From positions 37,521,718-37,585,717 of the forward strand of contig NC_041021.1 of NCBI RefSeq assembly GCF_004193775.1: a stretch of DNA of 64,000 nucleotides, in the 5' to 3' direction. Numbering within the stretch: the first letter of the stretch is position 1; each line of letters opens with the position of its first letter. Shown one piece after another: positions 48,297 through 58,960 of this stretch. The notes below the pieces were generated by a model. It ran no database searches. It saw nothing but the letters and a program-made list of their open reading frames with translations, and was not told where the DNA came from. Made by a program: the position numbers and the translations under genes. Source of the stretch: Glycine soja. Its lineage: Eukaryota; Streptophyta; Magnoliopsida; Fabales; Fabaceae.

Positions 48297-50445
48297 GGAG
48301 ATACATGTTTTAGTAACTACTTTTGGTGTCCATTTTTATTTGGACTACTGTATCCTTCAAAATTTATATTCACAAATTAACCCATTTAATTAATTAAAGA
48401 ATAAAATGGTAAAAAGAATACAAAATGTTTCGAAATTTTTATTCAGTAACCGATGTTCTCATGTAATACTCTTCCTTTTATCACGCACTGAGAACACGTT
48501 AGTTTTTTAGTTTGTTAAATACAAAGGAATAAAATTTGCTTTGGTTTAATCGCACACTACCTTCCCTCACACTCATGATAACAATACTCAAATTAAATAA
48601 CAGTTTCTAAAATCTCTTTTATTTCTACAGTCAAATAAAATGTTCATAATTTCTTTAAACTTATCCTCATCTAAAGCATGGAAGCCAAAAAGAATGCCAT
48701 GAAGGTTTGATGCCGAATATTCTTTAAGTTAATAGAATTTATTTTCTATTTTAAAGAAAAAGCTTAAAAGCCACTACTTTATTTTCTTTATTGCGCTAGG
48801 ATCGTTCATTTTCATTTCTTTTTTCAACTTTTGTTTCTATAATTAAATAATGATAACAATTCTTCTATTTACAGAAATAAAATCAATTGTGAAGGTGCCC
48901 AACATCGGAACCGAGGATACATACATGCTAAGCAAATTTTGGTATTTATAGTTTTAATATTTTTTTAACAGAATTCATAGCTTTAATCTATACCATTATA
49001 TAAAGAGAAAATATTCCTATATCCATATCCAAGGTATATAATAAAAGAGAAGCCCAATGAAATGTCTGTTGTGTCCATGGCTGAGAGTTTGACATCTAGT
49101 ATTTTTGCTGGTTTTTTGATCATTTTATCCCTCTAGCTTTGGCCTTGGTTTTCTGTCACGTGACTTGTTGGTTTGCCTTTGTTTTCTGCCATGTTGAGTG
49201 TTTAGCTTTGAGCATTTCAGCTTGAGTGTTTAACTTCTGTTGGTGGATGCACGTGGCTTCTCTAGCCTTTTTCGATCATTTCCCTATCAACTTGGAACCT
49301 GCTTCTTTCATTTGTGTCATTTTCCCACCAATTTGCTTCCTTTGTTTCCATTCTTTCTTCTTCATTTTGGTGTCCTCTTCACTTCCACTTTTTTCTTTTG
49401 TTTTCGGTTGAGTTTTAAAGCTGCTGAGGGCTTCCATCTTCATTCTATTTTTTGCGATTTTGGTTAGGGTTCTTTTTTTTTCTTCCTTCTATCTTTTTCA
49501 ATAATCTGTCACCATTTTTCTCCGTATTGTTGGTAAAATTTCTCAATCCCCCACTTCATTCGTTTTTTTGTTTTTCCTCATTCACGGGTGTTTGATTTTG
49601 TTAATTTCGATCTTTTTGCAATTTTTGCGTTTTTTATTTGGATCAGGGTGTATGTGGCTCAGTGGTACCTATCTTTTTACAAGTGTAGGTATGATGGTAA
49701 GCTATTTCAATCAGTTGTTTCATCCAAGATAAAGGAATTGAAACCACTGTTTATTAATGCCATATCCATTTCTATTATAATTTACAAACATTATGGGAAG
49801 GAAATGAATCTATAGTTAATTGTGATACATCTTTCACAGGTTGATGGAGTTAGAAGTAATATTACTGATATCCATGAAGACTTGGGTTATTTTCAACAAA
49901 TAGTGGAAACATTGGTATGTAATATGTTTGTTTTCTCGCAGATCCGCGACCCATTTGGAAAATTTGATGCTTTAGCTTAAAAATTAAAAACAAAGCGCAA
50001 ACACTTGGATCAAAGGTAGGTACCTATATACATATATTTCCACATATCCATATACATATATAATTTGTATTATACCTTCTATTGAAGTTCGTGGTTTTAA
50101 TTTTTAATAAAAGATTTAGGCTTCTACTTTTTAAAGTGTTGTGTTAAGCAACACGGTGAGACTCAGATCCTATCTGCTGTGTAATAGGTGAACCTTAGAA
50201 TGTTCTGGTGGCTTTATTTTACTTTTATAAATAAGTACAAAAATTAATAAATTGCTCATGTTTTTGGAATGGTGATTAATTTATTTCCTCCTTGGTTGCG
50301 TGGTTGTTTTGCTTTACTTAATTGCTTTCACAGCGTCAAATGAATTTGAAATTGCGGGGCTGAATTGTTGAGTGAGGCATTTGAGTTTATTTTCAAGTTC
50401 TTGTATTTGAGTTTGAATAACCTAATACTTTTTGTTGTTGGAATT

Positions 50446-51835
50446 TGATGAGAATCCTGAAATTGGCCAAATACAGGCTAAAGGCCCAAGTGGAGAAGGG
50501 CGAAGGTCCAAGTGGAGAAGGATAAAGCCCTCGAGTGGAGAAGGATGAAGGCCCAAGTGGAGAAGGATGAAGGCCCAGAGGCAGAGACACTATCAAGACT
50601 ATTAATTGTTGCTGAAGGCCCAGATTAATTTGAAGGCCCAAGTTAAATATGTTTTTTAGTTATAATTTTTATTTATTGTAATTTTGGCCCAAACTATTTA
50701 GAAGGCCCATGTCTATTTTTATCTTTTTGTTCAGATACACTATAAGTATTGGTTTTTGTTTTGAATAACAAAACTTTTGGCATTTTCATAAAATTTGGTG
50801 AGAGTTTTTCTCTGGGTTCCTTGTTGAACCAATCTCAGACTTATCAAGGTAATCCTTGTGGCGTCTACCCTGACTTCTCTTCCTTCACCGGAAGTGGCGT
50901 CTACCCTAACTTATCTTCCTTCATCGGAAGTGGCGTCATCCAAACTCTATAACCTGTATCAAGCGATCTGCCCGTAAGGTTCACATCATCTGGTATCAGA
51001 GCCAGGTTCTTGATATAGGTTCTATCCTATCCTATTATTTTTCTTTGTAATTTGTCCAGGTTCGTGTTTTGCCCTTGTTCTGTTATTTGCATTTTTTGTT
51101 TACATCTTGTTTCGTTCTTGTTTGCATCTTGTGTTCTATTATTTGCGTTCTTGTTCTTGTTCTTGTCACGTTCTTGTTCTTATTTCTTGTGTCTTTCACA
51201 CTTTGTGTAAAAAAAAAGTTGCAGAAATTTTGAAAAAAAAAATTGGGTGTTTAATCTTTGAACACGAAATTGAGGCATTTAGAGGTGTTTTTTTTGGAAA
51301 GAAAATCGTGGATCAAATCCCCTTATCTAGATTCTCCTCTGAATTCTGAGCGTTTTGATATATAATGGGCCTCAAACAGACAACCGTAGCAAAAGTTATG
51401 AGCATTTGAAGTTTACTTGTCATATCTGTTATCTTATTTGTTTATCTTATTTGTTATCATATCTGTTATCCAAATTAAATCTAATTTTTTATCCAAATCT
51501 GATCTGTTATCCATATCAAATCAAATCTAATCTGTTATCCAAAACAAAAACCAATACTTATAGTGTATCTGAACAAAAAGATAAAAATAGACATGGGCCT
51601 TCTAAATAGTTTGGGCCAAAATTACAATAAATAAAAATTATAACTAAAAAACATATTTAACTTAGGCCTTCAAATTAATTTGGGTCTTTAGCAACAATTA
51701 ATAGTCTTGATAGTGTCTCTGCATCTGGGCCTTCATCCTTCTCCACTCGGGGGTTTTATCCTTCTCCACTTGGGCCTTCGCCCTTCTCCACTTGGACCTT
51801 TAGCCAGTATTTGGCCAATTTTAGGATTCTCATCA
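50446..51835 (+). mobile_element. Aberrant gypsy insertion with two inverted U3 ends, target duplication GAATT
   Basis: A full LTR (50,446-50,988, 543 bp, forward) is followed two bases later by the primer-binding site TGGTATCAGAGC (50,991-51,002) and about 540 bp of leader like that at 5.6-6.2 kb. Then an inverted partial LTR (51,540-51,835) runs back to the same U3 terminus. Both outer ends are therefore the U3 end TGATGAGAATC. Perfect 5-bp repeats GAATT flank the unit (50,441-50,445 and 51,836-51,840). It has no gag-pol, polypurine tract or second U5. It belongs to the same family as the element at 4,002-6,810. Confidence 0.88.
51541..51835 (-). repeat. Inverted U3 copy at the right end of the aberrant insertion
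   Basis: About 295 bp match, in reverse, the first ~318 bp of the left LTR with few substitutions; one ~22-bp U3 module is missing. The match stops at the base opposite 50,763, some 25 bases downstream of a TATA-like ACTATAAGTA, about where R should begin. Confidence 0.88.
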
Positions 51836-51947
51836 GAATTGGTGAGCATTATTATGCAATAAAATATGGAATATGGTAGGCATTTGAGTAATGCTTCTTA
51901 ACGAGCTTCTAAAACTGTGACACTAATTCGTTGACAGAATGTAAGAT

Positions 51948-52187
51948 TATTCCTGATGTGGTGAACCTTCTCCAACAAATACAACTGGTAGTTTGGGCTG
52001 AGGCAAGTCAATTTCACTACCTAACATCATAACTACAGATGACATGTTTGGCCTGTCATATGGATGTTGTTGCAGACACATAAGACTGATATGGATGCAG
52101 CGCAGAGCTTTAGAGAGATTGCAAGAATTTGTTCAATATTCACTAATCAATTCTAAAGGCCTCCCTTCTAACCACAAAGTCCATGTC
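51948..52187 (-). pseudogene. Captured receptor-like kinase C-terminal fragment
   Basis: On the minus strand it reads WLEGRPLELISEY, a stop, then [39 protein letters not shown] and LPVVFVGEG. This is the end of the kinase domain and tail of G-type lectin S-receptor-like kinases. Only this last exon part is present and it contains a stop. It lies opposite in strand to the other fragments in the Helitron-like unit. Confidence 0.78.
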
Positions 52188-53188
52188 TAGAACACAAAGT
52201 AATGTGTCATTCACTGTGATGTAAATATGCATAAATAAAAAAATGATTTATGCACTGTCAGCTTAAAAGGATTTTATGCTATCATCCTGTCATAAATTGA
52301 CATGTGTAGTAAATTTATTAATTTTTTAAATCATTACCATATAATTTATATCATGATTCTTAATTGATTGACAATATTTTTTTTTTCACTACCAGTTCAT
52401 AGAAATCACACTTCAAATAAAATAACAGTTGATTGATGATTTACACGTACATGTCCAATAACGTTTCTATTTTTATCTTGCTGATTGCTTCCTGCATTTT
52501 TATTTACATAATATATTTATGATTTTCTGTGTATTTTAATTATTTCCCTTTATATTTATGGGTGAAAATAAATTATAATCATAATTTCTTCTTTCCTACT
52601 TTCTGAACTTGATATGTTGTTACTTTCCTTTGTTATGTGCATATCAAATAAATATAAAATGTATGTCCTCCTTATGATCTATATTCTTGCATCTTATATA
52701 CATACTATATTATAGGTTTGTTTGTGGTCTCTTTAGGACTCTGATCTTTTTTAGTATTGATGGGCTTCAATTTTTCTAAAAGGTCAATGAGGACATATTT
52801 GTTGGTTTAGAAGATTTCTGCCGAATAGCTCCTTCAATTCCTATCATTGTCAATGTCATCATTAGTGAAAATCTTTTTGAGGTGCAACCACCTTTCCTTC
52901 ATTTTGTGTATGTTTATGCATCTATTTTTAATTGTTTATTTTTCCTTAATTCATTTTTTGGGGGCAAGGCATAGGACATATTTGTAGGAGTGCCTGAACG
53001 TATATCTCTTTCACTATTGATTTTTAAGAGGAATCTGGTTGGATATACATCTGCTTAGCTTGATTACTCACCCTTCAAGTTTGATTCCAACTTTACATGT
53101 GTTAATTGAGTGAGGCATTTGAATTTTTTTTCAAGTTCCTATATTTTTATTTTCAAGTTTACCTACTACGGTACTGAAGTGAACATTC

Positions 53189-53730
53189 TATCTTGAGTAG
53201 TCATGACCCTCCTATTGGTTTGGCTAAAGTATATGCCAATGAGGAGAAGACCAAAGACCTTGCATCACAATATGATGTTAAGGGATTGCCCACAATTAAC
53301 ATTTTGAGAAATTAGGGAAAGAATGTTCAAGAATACAAAGGTCCCCGTGAAGCAGATGGCATCGTTGACTATTTAAAGAAACAAAGTGGTCTTGCTTCAA
53401 CTGAAATTAAATTAGCTGATGAAGCTACTGTTTTTGTTGGTGAAAATAAAGTTGCTATTGTAAGTGACCGGTTGATTTGTTTTCGCTTTATTTCAAGTCA
53501 CACTGGTCTATTTATAATATCTTCTTATGTTTTCAGGTTGGAGTTTTTCTGGAGATTAGTTTGACAACTTTTCTGCTGACAACTTTTCTGCGTTAGCAGA
53601 GAAGTTGTGTTCTGATTATGACTTTGGTCACACTCTGAATGCCAAACTCCTTCCAAGAGGAGAGTCATTAGTTTCTGGGCCCGTAGTTAGGCTGTTCAAG
53701 CCATTCGATGAACTTTTTGTTGACTTCCAG
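53189..53730 (+). pseudogene. Captured protein disulfide isomerase fragment, two exons
   Basis: Exon-like block 53,189-53,459 reads [30 protein letters not shown], a stop, then [25 protein letters not shown] intron follows. Block 53,537-53,730 reads [20 protein letters not shown] and [20 protein letters not shown] 16-base tandem duplication (TGACAACTTTTCTGC) shifts the frame at its start. It corresponds to the a-b boundary of plant PDI; the CGHC active site is not included. The kept intron shows capture at DNA level. Confidence 0.85.
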
Positions 53731-53805
53731 GTAGTATTTGTTTCTGCAGATTTATTTTGCAATATTATCTTTATGTTTTTATCTTATCTTTTTGTTTAGT
53801 TACAG

Positions 53806-53842
<37 letters not shown>

Positions 53843-54144
53843 GGTCCCTTACAATTGTGTTCTTTTATCTTAATTCTAATTTTTATCTTCATTATGTTAT
53901 GTATGTTTATCTGATATAGTCATTCAATGGGGCCTTTCTTAAAAGTTTGAGAGACCCTTTTGGAAAGATTACCTTGCAAATGGTGCAATTGGAAGAAGAA
54001 TTCACTTGGGAAGCATATCTGGACTTTCTTTTAGAGTTTTAATTTTGATGTAATTAATAAGCTAAACTATCAGAAAATTTTAATCCTGATAAATTTATAT
54101 ATTTATATATATAATAAAAACTGAGAAAGGCTCGTTGCTTGTGC

Positions 54145-54421
54145 AACATATTATATTTTGTTGTTGTTGCCGTTGTTGTTGTCGTTGTTGTCATTGTTGT
54201 TGTTGCCATTGTTGTCATTGTTGTTGTTGCCATTGTTGTCATTGTTGTTGTTTTAGTTGTTGTTGCCATTGTTGTTATCGTTTGTTGTTGTTGCCATTGT
54301 TGTTGTTACTATTATTGTTGTTGTTTTAGTTGTTGTTGCCATTGTTGTTATCGTTTGTTGTTGTTGCCATTGTTGTTGTTACTATTATTGTTGTTGTTGT
54401 TGTCGTCGTTGTTTCCGTTGT

Positions 54422-54452
<31 letters not shown>

Positions 54453-54475
54453 ACCGTTGTTGCTTATTATTATTA
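54145..54475. repeat. TTG-rich microsatellite tract
   Basis: About 330 bases of GTTGTT with interspersed GCCATT and GTCATT. A higher-order unit (TGTTTTAGTTGTTGTTGCCA followed by TTGTTGTTATCG) is repeated near 54,250 and 54,325. Confidence 0.9.
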
Positions 54476-54479
54476 ATCC

Positions 54480-55246
54480 AAACTGATGACGGGTTTTTGG
54501 AGTTAGCTGACCCTCACGGGATTGCAATCCTTTGTCCCGTCCATTGTAGCACGTGTGTCGCCTAGGGCATTTCATTTTTGGTTTTCTTTGGCATTCTTTC
54601 TTCAAGGTTGTCCTAAGTATTGCTCTAGAATTCTATTTAATTTTGTTGTTGTTGTTGTTATTATTATTATGTAGGCTCGAACTGAAGGTCCTTTTTTATG
54701 TGTGATGCCAGGAGTTAACGTTGATATTTCCTAACTCTTAATTTTTTTTTTGTTGTCATGCATGTTTGCTTCGTTGTTGTTATTATTATTATTATTATTA
54801 TTATAGATTATGTAGGGTCTAGCGAAAGGCCCTTTTTAATGTTGTGATGACAAGAGTTAACACTGATATTTCTTATCTCTTAAATTTTTTTTGTTGTCAT
54901 GCATGTTTGCTTTGTCATTATTATTATTATTATTATTCTGAACTGAGGACGGGTTTTTGGAGTTAGCTGACCCTCGCCGGATCACAATCCTTTGTCTCGT
55001 CCATTGTAGCATGTGTGTCACCTATGGCATTTCATTTTTGGTTTTCTTTGGCATTCTTTCTTCAAGGTTGTCCTAAGTATTGCTTTAGAATTCTATTTAA
55101 TTTTATTTTTGTTGTTGTTGTTATTATTATTATTATGTAGGCTCTAACCGAATGCCCTTTTTTATATTGTGATGACAGGAGTTAACGCTGATATTTCCTA
55201 ACTCTTAATTTTTTTTTTGTCATGCATGTTTGCTTCGTTGTTGTTG

Positions 55247-55281
<35 letters not shown>

Positions 55282-55480
55282 TCGAATTGAGGACGGGTTT
55301 TTGGAGTTAGCTGACCCTCGCTAGATCGCAATCCTTTGTCCCGTCCATTGTAGCACGTGTGTCGCCCATGACATTTCATTTTTGGTTTTCTTTGGCATTC
55401 TTTCTTCAAGGTTGTCCTAAGTATTGCTTTAAAATTCTATTTCATTTTATTGTTGTTGTTGTTGTTGTTGTTATTATTAT
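54480..55480. repeat. Tandem repeat with embedded TTG/TTA tracts, about three units
   Basis: A conserved block starting ACGGGTTTTTGGAGTTAGCT and including GCATTCTTTCTTCAAGGTTG recurs at about 54,488, 54,948 and 55,294. Units are ~350-460 bp and differ mostly in TTG/TTA tract length. Each also carries a GTAGGCTC...GAAGGCCC-like phrase and AGTTAACGCTGATATTTCC. A partial unit returns at about 57,197 (GTAGGCTCTAACTGAAGGTC). Confidence 0.8.
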
Positions 55481-55785
55481 TATAATTGTTCTTTCTTCAA
55501 ATTATGTGTTTCACATATTCAGAGTAGTTTTAGTGTTTTTCTTAATTGATAAGCAATGTTATTGTCTTTGGAATCTGAAACTATTAAAAAACGAATTTCC
55601 TAAGTACTCCACATGTCAATTAAGAATTTATTCTTGTGTGTAATTTTTTTTTACAACATTTTTTTACTTTAGGGTTTATGTTATGAATATCTGATATCTC
55701 AAGTTTTTGTATTGTTTCTTAGACAATGATTTTCTTACATTATTTTTTAGAAGATTATACTGAAATGCTTGTTGTTTTCTTGCAG

Positions 55786-55907
55786 TCAAGCTGAACGCAA
55801 ATCGCATGGTTGTTGGTACTCTCTGTGGCTTTGACCAGTTTATGAATTTAGTTGTTGACAACCCTGTGGAAGTGAATGGCAATGAGAAAAATGACATAGG
55901 GATGGTG
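55786..55907 (+). pseudogene. Captured SmG (snRNP G) exon
   Basis: Preceded by TTTCTTGCAG and followed by GTGAGT, the block reads KLNANRMVVGTLCGFDQFMN, then LVVDNPVEVNGNEKNDIGMV. This is the Sm1-Sm2 region of the spliceosomal protein SmG. It is a single exon with intact splice sites but no start or end. Relatives have R where C stands in GTLCGF. Confidence 0.88.
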
Positions 55908-56926
55908 GTGAGTCCTATTCTTTTGCATTGTCTTTTAAATTTAAGTTGTTAAGATATTGCAGTTAATAGAGCATGAACATAATTAATAGTCAAAATTGCA
56001 TTTATAGGCTCTTCTTAGATGTGATTTCATGTTGATGACTCAAATGGTTTCCCTAAATTAGGAAAGAATTACAACTATATAATAATTGTCCAGCTCTTGC
56101 TATGTGAAAACTTATTGCAATGCTTGTGATCGGGTTTGCTGAGCAGGCTTCCTCATTGAAAACCCCTAGCATGGAGAGATGTTCTCTGCTTTTTACAGTT
56201 TCGTTATATAGATTTTTTTTCTTCTTCTGATTTCCACCTTATGTATTTGCATTAGTGTTTCCTAGATGTATATTCCTAAATTAATAATTTCTTTTATACT
56301 ATATATTTTTCACTTGATTCATATAGGAAATATAAATAAAATTATGGTTAGCAATGAGCTCAAGTGTTCGCTTGAATGACAATATCATCTGGCAGCTGCA
56401 TCATCAGAACTACCTACCATTGTGGAGCGTTGTGTTTTTTTCATTTTAACGAGTATTTATTTATTTGTTTTGAATGGATACAGTTGTATTTTGTGTAGGG
56501 TTTCAAAATGGAGGGTCTATCAATTTGGAGGTGTAGGATCATCAAAGTTATGGTTTTGTTAAATTGGTATTTTGATTTGATACTTTCCAGCAAAAAGCCT
56601 TTGAATGTTGTAAATAAAATATATGGACCTGAAAGTAGATACCTTAAAAATGTCATTTCAAAGTGGAAGTAAGCAGTAAGTGTCTTCTTGGAGTCATTTT
56701 TATTGTACCCATGTGATGAAAGACTGCGACTAATCCTATGTTTAAACACTTAAATATTTATTGAAATTCAATTCGATTTTAGTATACACTAAAATTGATA
56801 AATATTGCTTATTTAGCACATTCACTAGCTTTAGCTATGCAGCAAAAATTTCTATCACAATGTTTTTGTCACCATTGCGCCCACTCAAATTGACTTATTG
56901 ACATTTTTGTTTAGTATCATGGCTAA

Positions 56927-57112
56927 CAGCTGTGTTTATGGCTTTTCTTATAGATGAGGATTCTAATGGGGCAATAGATCAAGAGGAGTTGAAAAAGTGT
57001 ATGTTCAACGGTGTTCTAATGGCTAACATGTATGTTTATGGCTTTTCAACGGTGTTCATTCATCTCTGTCGGTTTTCACACGTCGTGACCAAGGGAGCTC
57101 ACAACTTTCAGG
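56927..57112 (+). pseudogene. Captured EF-hand fragment
   Basis: The block reads AVFMAFLIDEDSNGAIDQEE LKKC. The loop DEDSNGAIDQEE has the EF-hand spacing (D1, D3, N5, D9, E12). Sequence after LKKC diverges, and the phrase ATGGCTAACA...GTTTATGGCTTTTC occurs twice (56,920-56,946 and 57,019-57,045), showing a local duplication. The parent protein was not identified. Confidence 0.65.
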
Positions 57113-57231
57113 TTCTACTGTTATTATCATTATTATTATTATTATTATTACTACTATTATTATTATTATTATTATTATTACTATTATTATTATTATGTAG
57201 GCTCTAACTGAAGGTCCTTTTTTATGTTGTA

Positions 57232-57287
<56 letters not shown>

Positions 57288-57525
57288 GTGTACTGTGCAA
57301 AGTATCATCTCGGGTAGCTCAAGGCAAAAATAGCAAAGACGAGTTAAATGAGGTAAGTTGAATTTTGATGTTCCATTTGTGGAATTCTTCTTTTTTCCAA
57401 CCCGATATTGTTGAGTGCATTGTGCATGGTTGATAAATATAATTGTTCTTTCTTCAAATTATGTGTTTCACATATTCAAAGTACGTGTGATGTGATGTGC
57501 CTTTGTCATTTACAGGTTCAGAATC

Positions 57526-57679
57526 CACACAACATTAAATACAATGGAACAATTGAAGATCTAAAATATATATGGAGAACTTAAGGTTTTCATGGGTTGT
57601 TCAAAGGGAATGGTACTAATTGTGCTCAAATTGTCCCAAATTCTGTTGTAAAGTTCTTCAGTTATGAGCAAGCTTCCAA
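57526..57679 (+). pseudogene. Captured mitochondrial carrier exon
   Basis: Bordered by TTTACAG and GTAAGC, it reads VQNPHNIKYNGTIEDLKYIW RT, a stop where relatives have E, then GFHGLFKGNGTNCAQIVPNS and VVKFFSYEQASK. This is the mitochondrial substrate carrier signature (ADNT1-like). The stop is a GAA-to-TAA change. Only one exon is present. Confidence 0.85.
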
Positions 57680-57977
57680 GTAAGCTTTCCTTTAGATATA
57701 CAATGATGTACTGCAGTTTTATGATGATAAATTTGTTATGATGGGATTCTGCCATCCTTTTTTATTTTAATTTTTTCAAAATAATTTTCTTTAAGCATGG
57801 TCACTCCTCTGGCAAAGTAGTTTCAATTTTTATATCCATGTCTTACATATATAGCTCTTTCTCCTCTTTTCACTGAATGTTTCTTTTTTGGCAGAGGTAT
57901 ACTACATCTGTATCAGAAGCAAACTATGATGTATCAATATCATACGTGTGATGTGATGTGCCTATGCCATTTATAGG

Positions 57978-58080
57978 TTCAGAATCCACACAACATTAAA
58001 TACAATGGAACAATTCAAGGTCTAAAATATATATATGGAGAACTTAAGGTTTTCATGGATTGTTCAAAGGGAATGGTACT
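57978..58080 (+). pseudogene. Second partial copy of the carrier exon
   Basis: About 100 bases repeat the start of the exon at 57,526 (TTCAGAATCCACACAACATT and beyond), and so does the preceding intron end (GTGTGATGTGATGTGCCT). It breaks off after GGGAATGGTACTAAT. This is an internal duplication within the Helitron-like unit. Confidence 0.75.
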
Positions 58081-58493
58081 AATAATTGAAATTTGTTTCC
58101 CCTGGTAGAATGAATTTAGTGTCTTCCTTTATGCCTTTAAAACACACCAATTTTCTTTTATTAATTTATGTATGCTTGCCTTACTAGCATTGTGTTGCTG
58201 TCCAATATGAGAATGGGCTTAATTTGGACTGATTTGGGGAAATTGTCATTAGAAGGAAGAAGGATTGAGATGATAGTGATACTGATTAAAGTGCCTTTGG
58301 TAGTTTGGAATTTTCAACAAATGTTTTGTGAATGATGTAGTTTGAACAATCACTTTATTATAAATGTTAAGTTTAACGGTATATTGCAATTAAAAAATGC
58401 TTGCAAACTCGCTTACCAAACAACCTGTGCATGTGCATGGGTTGTCCTTATACAAATTCTTGTTTATATATAAGATTATTTTTTTTATTACAG

Positions 58494-58763
58494 AGACTTC
58501 CAAATTGTGTCATTACACATTTTAATGCCTGTGGTCAACACATGACAATCCTTAGAAAATTTGGACCTCCACTGCAGTGGAATGTTGTGGTCCTTGACAT
58601 TGGAATTGGCCATAGATATGTTGTACAACCATGGTATCAATTCCTTGCCGACAGTGATTTCTCCCACGGCGATGAGGTCTCCTTCTATTACAAACATAGG
58701 GATAAAATATGGGAAATTATCATCCGCCGCAGGAAAGATTGGGATGACAGTGACACTAAATAA
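58494..58763 (+). pseudogene. B3-like domain fragment, last exon
   Basis: After a TTATTACAG acceptor the frame reads RLPNCVITHFNACGQHMTIL, WNVVVLDIGIGHRYVVQPWY, QFLADSDFSHGDEVSFYYKH and IWEIIIRRRKDWDDSD, and stops at 58,763. The pattern W.V.V..G..Y.....W..F...D.F..GDE..F matches B3 DNA-binding domains. The last 60 bases are also echoed at about 58,238-58,290. It lies 200 bases from the proposed Helitron 3' end, so it may be a captured fragment; an independent small gene cannot be excluded. Confidence 0.5.
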
Positions 58764-58960
58764 ATTTAGAACATTAAATTGATACTTGTTGATAATAGTG
58801 TTTATCTTTCTTGCTTTTCTGAATAATTTGTCTACTATGTAAATATATTATTAATGTTTAATCTATTTTAATTTGCACATTAATTTTCATTTTATTTCTG
58901 CTTTACAAAACAAATAAACATACATAAAAAAAATTTAAAAACGCACGGGTTTTAGACTAG

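Larger units (their letters stand above)
43972..48986. other. Long AT-rich intergenic region
   Basis: No gene is recognised in 5 kb. It contains a foldback element (45,335-45,915) and a (TA)n tract at 48,225-48,290. Short frames here are AT-rich and without resemblance to known proteins. Confidence 0.6.
48987..58960 (+). mobile_element. Putative non-autonomous Helitron carrying many captured gene fragments
   Basis: The left end TCTATACCATTATATAAAGA has the TC start and A/T-rich look of plant Helitron 5' ends. The right end, ACGCACGGGTTTTAGACTAG, finishes CTAG (the CTRR rule) after a small AAAAC...GTTTT stem. The bases flanking the unit are A (48,986) and T (58,961), as expected for insertion into an AT dinucleotide without target duplication. 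Inside lie fragments of at least six unrelated host genes, several with intron borders kept. No Rep/helicase was found, so it would be non-autonomous. Both end motifs are short, so the link between the two termini is inferred from the capture content between them. Confidence 0.62.

Noticed and set aside
48094..48306. 70-residue frame with repeated YI
   Set aside because: Translation of the (TA)n tract.
50393..50641. 82-residue frame (minus) and its near twins at 4,399-4,806 and 6,633-6,818
   Set aside because: Shared frames inside the LTR U3 modules (repeated PSPLGPSSFST), explained by the repeat and not by a conserved protein.
50991..51002. Match to initiator Met tRNA
   Set aside because: Only the 12-base primer-binding site of the retroelement, not a tRNA gene; no cloverleaf was seen here or elsewhere in the window.
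54135..54605. Frames of 64-115 residues rich in C/V/L or N
   Set aside because: Direct translations of the TTG microsatellite; no real coding evidence.
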